Assembly: GCA_013399875.1 (NCBI GenBank)
Contig: VXAZ01009646.1
Span: 248,001-312,000, forward strand
Direction: 5' to 3'
Source of the DNA: Gymnorhina tibicen
Lineage: Eukaryota; Chordata; Aves; Passeriformes; Artamidae
DNA length: 64,000 nt
Shown here: piece after piece, positions 1 through 12,500 of the stretch
Numbering within the stretch: position 1 is the stretch's first letter
Layout: every line of letters starts with the position of its first letter
Position numbers and translations under genes: made by a program
The notes under the pieces: generated by a model
What the model was told of the DNA's origin: nothing
Seen by the model: the letters and a program-made list of their open reading frames with translations, nothing else
Database searches by the model: none

Positions 1-3000
1 ACTTCAGTTAAGGAAAATATGAATGTTAATGAATCTGTTTTGTTCTATCACAGCTTCTGAAAAGAAAAGAAAATTCTAACACCTATGGGGTTTTTTGTGG
101 TTTTTGGTGTTTTTTTTTCATTGGTTAGTGAGCACTAAGGATACCAGCATTAGTAGGAAAAGGAAATTAAATTTTACTGGTTGGGCAGCTTTTTGTTGAT
201 AGGAGCTGGGTCCTTTCAACAGAACACTTCTACATTCCTTAAAAAAAAATGGGATCCTTTAAAATATTCATTTTATTTGTCTTCATCTATAAATTTTTGG
301 CAAGAAAGGGTCAGTGGCGAAGCCTGGTTCATCCTCCTGCATTCAGATCTGAGGCAGATCCTTCACCTGTGTTCTGCAAGGCTTTACCACCACAAAGGCA
401 ATGACATCCAGCTGCAGGGGAAGAACATGCTTCTCTAGGAAGCACTGTTGTCATACACATTTACGTAACTTCTGAAATAAAAATGTATTTTATGGAGGAA
501 ATGGTCAGAGTTTAGTTGAAAACCCATTAATTTCCTTTTTCTTGTACCTCTGCATTCACATGGCAACTGAAAGGGACCTGGATGTCTCCTGCTTTCTCCA
601 TGGTGTTTGCCATGCCCTTCTCCTGTCACGGGCATAGCTTGGCAGTCTCACCGGGGTGACAAATCTCATTGTATGGAAAGGATTCACTGTGCACACCATG
701 GAGAGGATAATCAAGATACTCTGCAGTGCACGGTTCTGCTTGCTGGATATGTCCTGCTTGGTCCTCTCTTTTCTATTGAGTCAGGAAAATATATTTTAAA
801 ATGAAGCAAGCAGCAAAAAAACTTCTTGCAGTTTATGAAGGCAAATATCGCAGCCTCTACTGTGCCTGGAGGCTTTTATGTGAATGCTGATAGAATTGTG
901 ATTTCACTCATTCATTCTATTTTTTTTTCTAGGTTTTTTATATTTTCACCTGCCTTTTATTTTGAATTTCATCATGTTTCATTACTCGAATTTAGGTTGT
1001 GGAATGGGTGCCTGTTGTGTTTTAGGCTTGGCAAAGTAATGTACAAAGTTATGAAGCTACTAGAACTGTATATTGTCTCATTTTAATAACAATATAGCCT
1101 TTGGTTCAGATAATTTTATTATTTCAATAAATGCATTATATGGAATTGGTGCCTTTTTGTCTGTGGATGCTATTTTATGACCACTGAATAACCATCAGTT
1201 TTAGGAAAGCGAAAGAAAACTGCAATGCAGTACAGTATTCCTCTTCAGCTCTCTTTTTCATCAATTTGCTTATTTAATGATTGGAAATCCAATTGATGGT
1301 CAGTTATTTCTTAAGAATCCTTCTTTGTTGTTCAGGGAAATTTAGGAAAGAATAGCATCTGACATTTTAATAAAGAAGTGTGGCTTTGTGCTGCAGTCAG
1401 TGTGTTTGTCTAGAAAACAACCAGCCATAAAGGGAAAATAATAAAGATTATTTTTTTAATGTCCTTTAACTTGAATCCAGTAATCAGAAGAATGATGTTG
1501 TTCAAAAGACCTAATTTGAATAAAAATTTGTAATTATGTTACTGAAAGCTTTAGTAGTTTTCTATTTAAATCCCTAGGGCCCAGTCTGCTCTCAAAATGA
1601 TGTCATTGCTCTACTATGCCTGAATATTTCCAGTGCTCGAACAAATCTTGGCTTATGACCACTGAAGGAGGAAAATACGAAACCCAAAACCCCACCTTGT
1701 TGCATTTATTGTAGTCTGACCATGTCCATTATTCCAGACATTCTAATTTTTAAGTTACAGAAGGAGATAGGCTTTAAAAACTGGGACAAGTTCAACAAAT
1801 AGGTTTTGCTCAGGGAATATACTCTGGAGCACAAAAAGAAAACTCCATTTTAAGACAAACTCAGTGACATTTAGTAAAGTTGACAAATTATGAAACAAAG
1901 CTCTTAACATCTGTTCCACCAAAAAACATATTCTCATACATCAGAACGTCAATTAGCTCTTTCAATTATGTAGATGATTTGCATAGGCTCAGAAAGCTTC
2001 ATGAGAGCATAGAAGATTTGCTGTAAGACAGTCCTTTTAATAGGTTTTCAATCTGGAATTTTTTTTTTTTAAGAGAAGTTGTTTAGAGAGTTTTTATTCA
2101 ACATCTATGTGGATTACACTGGTAATAATTTACGTGTTGAAGTTCAACACATGTAGGCCCTAAAACTTAGATGATGTAAATCTCAAGGGAGGTGAGAGGG
2201 AGTCTGCTCCACTCAACATTTGCAGGTGTTTCGTAAATCATCACTTTAAAATGTAGGATTGTGTTCAGCAAGCTTGAGATCTCGTGTGTTTTGTCTGGTA
2301 CTTCAGGAAGACAGGAAAAAGAGAGAGATGATGGCTGTTTTGTGTCTAAACTAATTGGCCTGATTTTAATAATTACTTGCATGATCTTAATAGCTAAGTA
2401 TAGAGCTTATCTTTTGGCCTCAAAGAGTTCAATATTTTCGGAAGTTCAATGAGCTTTCAGCTGGGATTTTTGATTTTGCTTTTTTATTACAAGGAAACCC
2501 AACACTTCATTTGCTACAGATTGTTTTTCATGCCTTTTCTTTGCAGGCAGGGGGAATTCCTATAATTTTCACTGCCAGTCCTTAAATGATGCTCGGTGTG
2601 CAATGGCAATCAGCTCCAGCTCTGTGCTAGCAAGAGCCCTTACCTAGATTTGAGTTCGGGGACTTGGGAAAGAAATTTTCTTAAGCTTCTGCTTAAAAAT
2701 GAAACAAAGACTATGCACTCCATGAGTGTCAGACTAATCTGCTTCACAATGCAGTTTTTTATGCACCTAGAAGCACAGTGTGGTAACCCTGAGGTCATTC
2801 TGCACTTTGCGTGTTTGCAAACCTTGTCAGTGAGCGTACGCTTGTGTCAGACTTGTGAGAAAGCCAGCAAAACACAGTGAATTAAATTTGGCAAGCAATT
2901 CTTAACTTTGAATGCTCTTCAAGTTGCAGTTTTGTTGCATTTTTGTTGATTTGATGAGGTATTACAAAAATACTGCCTTTGAGGTTTTTTGTCTGTTTTT

Positions 3001-3848
3001 TTTTTTTCCTGCACGAGCAGATCTGTGAGCTTGATACGATACTTTTTTTGAAACAGGAGTTTTGCCACACAGTCTTTTTGGGAAGAACAGAAGGTGATGC
3101 TCAAGTTAAGTCTCTTTCAATCATCTCTCAAATTAACGAGAAAATGTTTCCAATTAAAAGAAGCATTTGATTAATTAGTAGTTGACTTACTAGGAAGGAG
3201 ACAAGAAAGTCAGGAGTGTTAGGGTGCATTCAATGCAAATCAGGGGAGGAGAGTGTTACAGGAAAGAAACCACCAGTGCCTCAAAGGATGCTGGTTGTTT
3301 TTCTGTAGGACATCCTTCAGCAGCCTTTTCAAGTGGATTTGAACAAACTAATAAAGAAAACAGCTATAATTTGTAAGTACTTTGAGGTTAATAAGAGCAC
3401 CCATCCCTCAGCATGAGCATTATGTATGACTGAATATAATATCTTGCAAATGGCAAATTATCACACCAAAATAAATGTCAAGGACATGTGCACATCCTCA
3501 TACAATGTTTGAATAACAAATAGATTTGTTCAATTTTATTATTTCAAGAGGTATATTTTCATTTTCTCTTTTGGTACAGCAAGGACAACATTATCAGCTT
3601 TGAAAGTGGCACAGAGAAAGAACTAGAACTTAGTTTTAGAAATTCCATGTCTTGAAGACACTCTTATAAATGGGGAAAATATTGCTTTTCTCTTTTGGTG
3701 TTCAAGTGGAAGTTGTAGCATTCAAAAGAGAGTACAATACTCAGCAGAGTGAAATTCATCTTTCATAAAATTTATGTGAAATTGGCCCCACAATATATTC
3801 ATTCTTGCAGATGAATTGGCATTTTTTGGTACCCAGTTTTTTGATCTA
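1..3848. other. unannotated non-coding DNA, left end
   Basis: No gene or interspersed repeat is recognisable here. Homopolymer T tracts occur near 106-118, 2059-2071 and 2998-3008. The open frames are under 95 codons, overlap on both strands and show no protein family features. The one segment with convincing splice-like borders is 3309-3372 (plus strand), treated as a finding. The stretch is AT-rich and looks like ordinary avian intron or intergenic DNA. Confidence 0.6.
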
Positions 3849-4330
3849 GAATCATAGAATGTCCTGAATTGGAAAGGGGACACAGGGATTATCAAAGTTC
3901 AGCTCCTGGCCCTGCACAAGACAGTCCCCAAAATTCCACCCTGTGCCTGAGAGCATTGTCCAAATTCTCTGTGGGCTCTGTCAGGCTGGTGCTGTGACCA
4001 CTGCCCCAGGGAGCCCATTCCACTGCCCAGCCACCCTCTGGGTGAAGAACCTGTCCCTAACACACAACCTAAACCTCCCCTGACACAGCTTCAGCCATTC
4101 CCTCCGATCCTGTCACTGTCACCACAGAGAAGGGATCAGTGTCTGCCCCTCCTCTTCCCCTCATGAGGAAGCTGCAGACCCCAGTGAGGTCCCCTCCTTG
4201 TCTCCTCCAGGCTGACCAAGCCAAGTGACTCCAACTGCTCCTCATCTGGAGGAGCAAAATGGAGGCTTTCAAAGAGCTTTATATCCTTCTGATATTGTGT
4301 TGCCCAAAGCTATCAGGCAGCAGCAGAACC
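3849..4330 (-). mobile_element. CR1 LINE, 3' end fragment
   Basis: This is a 5'-truncated CR1 retrotransposon lying on the minus strand. On the plus strand it opens with AATCATAGAAT, the complement of the CR1 3' tail (ATTCTATGATT). Read on the minus strand, about 3980-4050 encodes RFFTQRVAGQWNGLPGAVV followed shortly by a stop. That matches the conserved C-terminal end of CR1 ORF2, which normally encodes endonuclease plus reverse transcriptase. Further into the element, plus-strand text around 4140-4240 (cctcttcccctcatgagg, tctcctccaggctgaccaag) matches the antisense of the common avian CR1 3' region. The copy ends near a tgttgcccaaagct motif at about 4300-4315. A short segment appears deleted at about 4250-4270, where the usual CR1 text is missing. 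The copy is too short to be active. The subfamily cannot be assigned by eye. Confidence 0.93.
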
Positions 4331-7300
4331 ATTCAAAAACCTTCCATGTAGAGTATAATTTGCTTGTTTATGTTCGCTATATCATCACAGTCTAAATGTT
4401 ATTAATAGCATGCATAACACAAAGCAGCTTTATAGTTTCTGAAATATCCGTCTGAAATATCAATGCAAAATGGCCTCAGCTCTAAGGGAAGCAAGTGATT
4501 GACTGCTTGGTTCCAGTTATTTAAATTAAAAATTTCAAGTAGAAGTAGCAAAGATTGTTGATATATTATCCAGAATTCAGAGGAAATCAATACAAGCCTT
4601 AATGGCCTTCCCCCACTGCTCTGTAGCTGCATTAGTCACATCTTGGGAGAGCACTTTGGCCATCAATCAGAGAAAAAAATCATTTTATTTTCATATTGTG
4701 CACTTCGTGGCAGCTTGTGTGTAATCTTGGCAAGCTATTTCTGAAATTCTGCAAGAAAAATGCAAGAGGAAAAAGTTTCTGAAAGGATGGTAGGCTTTAA
4801 AGCATATACAAGCAGTAATTCAGACAAAAGATAAATTTTAGATAGCCAACTGTTTTTCTTTTTTTTTTTGATAATGGAATGATCCGGATAACTGATCATG
4901 GATGTTTTTGTGTTGAACACCAGAAGTGAGAAGAGCTGTGCAGTAACAGCCATAGAAGAGCAGACTAAGTAGAGCAGCTGCCCAATCTCAGATCCCTGTG
5001 GATTACATATAAACAAACTACTCTGGATAATAAAGAAGGTTTGTTTTAAATCAAATCTCTGCTCTAATTCATGGTTTACTAGTGACCAGATTGTTTTCTC
5101 TATGGGGTAAAGACACATCTTGTTTGGTTCTGATGGCACTGATGTATCCATTTGTGGATTGGACTAGACATATCTACCAAAACCTTGTTTCCTTTCTGAA
5201 AATGTGAGGAACTTGTGCCAGGGACTGAGGTGGGACAGGAGGTTCCTGCAGCACCAGTAACTGAGCTCTTGAACTGTGTTCTCAGTTGGGCAGTATTTTC
5301 CCTAGTCCAGCAGAGATGGAAAAACAAATAGGCTGTGACCCAGTGAGGGGATCTGACTCACATCAGTGTCTTTATGAAATTATCCAGGAAAGCTTGGCAA
5401 CAAATGATAACTTTTATTCTAAAGATTTGTAAGAAAACCACACTTAAAAGCTCTTCTGATCTGTGCCTGTTCATGTGAGCTACTTGAGGACTTACGTTTT
5501 CACAGAGAAATGCATGTGAAATAATTATATCTATTTGCCAAGAATAAAGTTTAAGTCTAAATGAGGGATTAGGCTTAGGTAGAGGATCCTTAGTGATTTA
5601 AATATATCTTGAAAGCCATTCAGTAGAATTAAGCTACTGTGATGTACAAAAGTATTTTGGTCTCACGTCCATCAAACAAAAGAGGAAATGACTTGGCCTG
5701 AGTGACTCTCTCAAGTATGCAAAAAGGAGGAAAGTGCTTTTAAATGCACTCTTAGCAATCCCACCATGTCCAGAGAGGTCTAGCAAAGATAACAAATGCT
5801 TCAAGAAGTACTTAACAGATTAATGTGGGTCCTGCTGGTCGTTCCTCATGCCTGCAAGATGGTAGAGATACTGCAAAGGTTAAGAGGATACAAACTGTAT
5901 TTAGACTGTAAATTCCACTTTGAGGATGGATTTCTTTCTGTGCAGCTTCTCTGTAATCCTTAGTATAGTGGCTTTTGAAATCCTGATATTTATCTTGGAT
6001 ATTAATGTAAGACAAATAAGCATGAATAATGGAAGCCAAATCTGTGTCTCCCATTATACCTCTCAGTCCCTCACCGTGGGAAAATTATTGTAAACTGCTT
6101 ACCCTGAAAATAAGTCTGACCCTCAGAAATTGAGCCATATCCTAAACATAACACAAAAAGATGTGAAGTTGGACAAATGCCTTCTAAACAGCACCTGAAA
6201 TAGAAATAACCAGGAGTAGTTGTGTTAATAATTTGTCCTGCAGCTTAACACGGTACTATTTAGTACTTTTTGCATTAAAACCTAAATGTGCAGAAAACAG
6301 ACCTGTTAATGAATTAAGGTCAGCATAATTTAATAATAATTATAAGACCACATCCCAAAACACAACAAAGCAGTGATTTTTGCAAGTAAGTATCCTCTCA
6401 GCATTGCATTGTGGCAGGGTGATACTAATCCGTCCTGCAGTTGGAGAAGAATGACCTTAATAAATTCCCACTTTAAATACAACATTTGGTTTGGCCATAA
6501 GTAGTAAGCTGAGGTTAGTGTCAAAATAAAAAGTTGTATTTATTTTGTTTGCTGCCCAGCCAAATAAACACTGCATAGTTAGGTTCCTCTGGCCCTTTCA
6601 CTGAAGTGAACAAATTAGTCTCTTTCCTCTCTGATGGAATGGTGACAAACCAGCAGGTTACTCTGGGATCAAATTAGAGATCTTATCTTTGTTCCTGAGG
6701 AACAGATGACCTAAATTTGACTGCACAAAATCTTAATTTTCTATTAAGAGCAATGCTTTATGTCACATTCCAGACTCTGGGTATGACTGGGTGACTGTTT
6801 TTACCTTTAGAGTGCATGTCTCTTCTGCAATTGCAATGATATTCTTCATGGCTGTTTAAAAAAAGAAGAGGAAAATCTATGTTAGAGTAATATTTTTCTC
6901 TTTGAAATTTCTCCTGTCTTCTAGTCTGACTTTGGTACTCAATTTTGTCATCCTGTTTTGTTGTCAAAGCTGTTAGGAATCTGATGGATAAAGTATCATT
7001 TATGGCCAAACCCCAAAAAGTTAGGGGAAAATGTCTCACTCTGGTAATCAGTTTTCCAGATCACATAATAATGAGTACCCTCAACCTTCCCTGCACCTTT
7101 CCTGTCTGGTACTAAATGCTTTAACCTGTGTTAGGCAACTCTCATAACTAAACTCATGAATTGCCATAATCTTTCTGTACCACAGTGGTTGCCTGCCAAA
7201 GCATTTAGGGCACTCAGCATGAATTCTTTGGGGTCTTTTTTGTGGTGTCTGAAGAGTATTTCATGCTGTGTTCTGCTGATACTGCTGCAAAAGAAATAAT

Positions 7301-9500
7301 GGTATTATCTATTTCTTCTAGCATAATGAAAACTTCATTGGACTCAGTTTATTATGTCCCATATTGCAGTTAAAGATAGATATAATTCATTTTCTCTTCA
7401 ACTTCGTTCCAGCACAGGCTTTTAATATGGTTTAAGGAAGGAAGGTTTCCCTATCTTATCCAGAGATACAGGTGAAATTCATGGGTTCCAAAGAAATTTT
7501 GTACTGGTTACAATGATTTATGGCTACACATTTGCAGTTCCTATATGCTCCAGTGACCTTCATCCATGATCTCTTTAACTTGCAGTGTAAAATACCACCA
7601 TCTCACTGCTCCATTTATAAAACATGTTAAAAATGCTTCTATTTTTGAAATGTATATTTAAATTCAACAGATGAAAAGAAAAAATCACAAAAGCTGTGCC
7701 TCTGCTGTCATCGCAAAGGGGATGGATGCAACACCTACACTCTATATCCTCTTTGCAAGTTTTGTTTATTTTCACTGTAGGTTTTAGGTGGATTGTTTTG
7801 TAGTTACGGAGTTTAATTATGAAAGAGCTGCAACTTGGCTATTTAGAAGCTTTTCCATTTTTTTGATATTATTTACCTTGCCATTTCACCTGCAGGAAGA
7901 CTGCTTTGGAAAAGCAATTATTTCTGTTATGATTTCTTAAACTCATGATCCAGGGTAGCAAGTAACACACTGAGACAAAGTCAGTCAGTTATATACTGCA
8001 AACTGTGGGCCTGGATTGACTTAAAAAGCCCAAAGCAGTTCAATTATAATCACTTATCCATGTCTTTTATGACTGAGTGTTGTATCCCATGTACATGGTA
8101 GCTTGGCACAAAGAGTCCAAAAAAACCAATTTCATGTGATCTTACCTTCAACTTCAGAAATAATACCGCTTCTCTGCATTTCTTTTGCCACTTGTTATAG
8201 TTAAACTGTGTACTCCTGAGTGCTGCAAGTAAAAAGTTTATTGATTAGTACCAGTAAAATTTATGTGTAAGCAATAAAAGCAACCATATTTCATTCCCTT
8301 CCCCCTCACCCAGCAGATGCCAGTGAAAGTTTATTTGTTCAATGCTGAGAGATAAGTAAAATCACAATGAAAATCTCTAGGTAAGTCAAAAGATCTAATA
8401 AATGAGCAGTCAGTAGAGCTGTGAAAAATTGGGGGAGGCATGAAGAACATACACTGCCAAATTTAATTTCTTGCGTCGTGAGACAAATCTCCCTGGGGTT
8501 ATGATAGACCCAAAAGATGGGTGAACTAGAGAGATTCTCTCACAAGGGAGCTCAGATCAGGGGCTGACTGGAAGATGGTAGTAAATGATGACAAAAACGT
8601 TCATGGATTTTTGTCCCTGTGATCTGGCCTGCGTGATTTCCTCCTTACACACTCTTCTGGCTTGCTAGGAGACCTAACAGCTCGTACACCTGAAAATGCC
8701 TGTGGTTCTGATAAGCTGGATTCCTTGAACACGTTATTATGGAGGGTAGCTTTCATTTATTTCAGAGAAGTCACGATCAAGTTGATACTTGTAATAGACA
8801 TGGGGGGGGGAAAGTGTGATCACTGTTTTCTCATCCTTGGTATGACATTTCAAGGAGATGAGTATTTCACAAGAATCTGAGTAAAATGTTAGTCATTTTT
8901 CTCATTTGCATGGTGGTCTATAATTTGGAAGTGGAAGCTTTCCAAGCTACGTGCTGTATAGGGTTCTGTGGACGAGGAGGAATTTTTCCAACTAAATTAG
9001 CTCTACAAATTTGAAATAATTTGGAAGTTAGATCATAGAAGTTCTGTTGACAGAAAAGCAGAGTGAGGCTTCTCCATGTTTGGCTTTGTAAAGCAGAGAT
9101 GACAGAGCATCCATTTGTGCTCAGCCTGCATGTCATATTTCAGGATTAAGCAAATAATAATGGGAATAATCAAACTTAATTGATTATGATTTAATGTCCT
9201 TGGTGTGATGTGATATTTTTGCATTTAATTCGCTGCCATCTGATTCACGAGTCAAATTTGACAGTGTTCTTCTGGAAGCACTTGCAGCCCTTAGTATCAG
9301 CCAGAATGATGACTCCCAACAGCTGGGGAAAATGTGAGGTTCTTGGGGCCAGAGGAATACAGCTGTGTGCTACAGAGAGTGTTTGGTGCTGATTGCCTCC
9401 TCAGGGTTTCTCCTCTTAAACTCCTACTGGTGAAGTAAAGCATTTTTGATAGAGAGAGGTCAGTGAGCCCCAGTTCGTGTTTCTGGCAGTCTCTTCTGCC
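4331..9500. other. unannotated non-coding DNA
   Basis: No recognisable repeat apart from short tracts: an 11-T run at 4859-4869 and nine G at 8802-8810. Minus-strand open frames of 138 codons (4735-5151) and 93 codons (6758-7039) resemble no protein I know. Two minus-strand segments bounded by strong splice-like signals, 6805-6851 and 8146-8222, are the most exon-like things here and are described as findings. Without homology or transcript support I do not call a gene. Confidence 0.55.
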
Positions 9501-12500
9501 TGCTGTGGATAATACTTTTTGTTCCTTTGCATGCTATTAAAAAACTGACCTCTTCATGACTCTCACTAAGGGGAGAAAACCCAAAACAATTCAAAAAATA
9601 GATTCAGTCAATTTCTTAACATCTCTGCATCCTGGAAGCTGAAAGAACATTCCTCCCTATTCACAACTCTACAGCACAGATTTATTTGGCCTGAGTTTAG
9701 TGCTTTGATCTGATAGATGATAATATATAAATATATTACAAATGAAAATTGTTACACTCTCTTTTTAAGCATCATTTGGTATACCAGTATGAGAAATACC
9801 TAGAGAAACAGATCATTAAGCTCAGTTTCCTGTGTCCAGACATTGAGTTAACCTAGTGAGGGCCAAAGTAGCATGTGAGCTTCTCAAATGACCTTAATTT
9901 GAACTCTAAATGCATGGCAGGTTCAGAACATTTCAGGATAAGCCAGTCGACCAAGACCGTTCCTCTCCAGTGCAAGTGAATAGTCTGCAGATATTAAAAG
10001 TATATCAAGCAGTCCACTACTAATTCAGGAAGTCAGGTCAAGTTGAAAGCAATTCTGCTTTAGAACTGGCTGAGGCTGAAGATAAGTATTTTATACAGCT
10101 GTAATTGGAATACCAAACTTTAAGAAGTCAGTCATTGAGCACTACTGTCATGAATCAAGATTATTTCATGGACTTAAATCCTCTTTGAGCTTTTACCATA
10201 AGCTAATCTTGTGAGTTCATCCTCCCATCAAGGTGTTCCACTCTTGCTCATAAGAATCCTTGTCCCTGTAAGTTATAGAAATAATTCAGGGACCTAAACA
10301 AAGTCTCATTAGAAGTCTCCCAGCTCCAGTGGAAATGTGAGTTTGTTGGTTTCTCTGTGAACTGGCTCAGGCTCTGTCATGTGCTGATACGAATTTAGTT
10401 GTCAACTTTAGACAGGTGCTCTACATCATATGTGCACATCTCCCATGAACCTATCAAGGAAAAAGTGCGGATAGTGGCACTGTTGTTCCTTCCAGAATCA
10501 TAGCTTTCTCTGTCTGCTGGAAAATTCATCAAGACTTTTTCCATCATCAAGAGCACCTCTCCTACACTCAAATGACTCTAAAGTAAATGCAGATAGTTAT
10601 GCCACATATAAAGCCATGCACTGGTCTGCTTATGAGTCCCTGTAGTTATATCCTGATAGTGATTCTCTTCCAGTCAGTGTTTGTATCCTTTCCTTCCCAC
10701 ATAGCTTAGTCTTTCTAGAAGAAAATAATTTTCTCCTGGACTCTGTAACCTTCCTTCTCCTTTCTCATTGTGCTTTTCCAGGGTGACAAACAGCAAAAAT
10801 ATGTCACCTTTACTATCAAAGTATTAAGTGTCTTTTCATAGTTACCTGGACCGTGTGTTTCTGTAGTGTGAGTGCAGGCATTTGATATTCACACAAAAAA
10901 AGCACATTGATGTACTTAGGGTTGGATCAAGTGTTGTCTCATTAGCATTAAACAGCTATAATGGGAGGAAGATGAAAATAACTACAGAAACATGAGGAAC
11001 AACAAAGATGAAAAGGAAGATGTGAGAATGGTACAAAAACATGGTTCTTTATTTGTAGGGTAAACTTGAAAGGTACCCTTTTCAACCTGCCTGGCTTATA
11101 ATGTATTCAGAAATGGAAATTAATCAGCAGTTGTTTATAGCTGTGCAAATCTGGCACAGGGATTAGATATGATAGTTAGCAAGAAACCTGCAGATTTTAA
11201 GACTAAGCTGCAGCTCTTCCACAGAGCTGCCTTTTCCCATTAATTCTTCTCCACAGTCTCAGTATCTGAGCCGTTCCCCTTGCTTTTTTCCCCTTGACTT
11301 TGATGTATGAACATATTCTTCACTCTGGCTGTTCAGAGTCCAAGATATTATTCTTTTATATTTGGATCTGTTAAATTTTTTTACACTTTATGTGAATTTC
11401 TCTATTAAAAAATTGTATTGATAATTTCAGATATTTTCTGGAATTTTCTGAAATATAATGTTCGAAGTTTAGAAACAGAAATATTCAAAGGAAAAATGGT
11501 CTTATAAAAGCTAAATTCATTCAATTAGATGTGGTTTACTGCAATTGTTTTTCAGTCAGTTTGTGTGTGTGTCTTTAACTTGGTTCAGCTTCAGTTTGGT
11601 CCTGTTATGAACCAGAAACTTAATGTTGATATCAGTAAATGTGGTGCCATTCTCTCAAACATCCTAACAGCTAGACTAAAATACACAGGTTCTTTACCAC
11701 TTCCCAGGTTTTGTAGATGGAAATGAGTTATGCTATCTCTTCCAGACTGGAGTTAATCCAAAACCTGTGAAAACTGAAGGATCAGTTATTGTTGTCCCAT
11801 CCACTTACATCAATACAATTTGAGTTTTTTCAGTGGAGGCATTTGTCTCTTCAGATTAGCATTAGGTTAGATTAGATTTTTTTAAATCCTTAATTCTGAA
11901 GAGTCAGTGCAAACAAATCTTCTGCTGATTTCTAGTGGTTATTAATTTGCAGAATGGTAGCAGAGATGTAATCTAGTGGGATTATTTAGAAACTTCATCT
12001 GGAGCTGTTGCCATTTTGCTTTGACTCTGCCTGGTCGCAGCCAAATTCTGAGGTGCAGTCGCACTGTGATGAGAGCAAAGACAAGAAACATAAGTCAAGG
12101 GGACACTGCCCAACTGCTGTACCACTGGAATGTTACCAAGCAAAAGATGTGGTCTCTCCAAAACCAGGCATGTGTGGCAGGGTATTTTCTTTATTAGCCT
12201 CTGCCAGTTTGATCCAACTGTCATTAAGAACACTGGAAATCCTTCCTGTGACATTCAGAAGATTGGGGTCAGAACTCAGAAAAGTTATCTTCATAATTTC
12301 CTGCATTCGAGCACATTGTTTTTATGACAACTGAATAATTTAAATTGCTAGTTTACACTGGTGTATATGTTATCTTAGGTAAAGACTGTTGTGCATTCCA
12401 CTAAAAAATACCTCTGTTCCTTCAGTTTAGTTAATTGGAGTGGTCTACCAGAGAGGTAGAAAATGAGTAGAAAATGTCTTTCTCATTGCTGTATTGAGTG

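Noticed and set aside
8318..8392. Very good acceptor (cccttccccctcacccagcag) and donor (CTAG then gtaagtc) on the plus strand.
   Set aside because: All three frames contain stops within the segment, so it is not an internal coding exon. A non-coding exon cannot be judged without transcripts.
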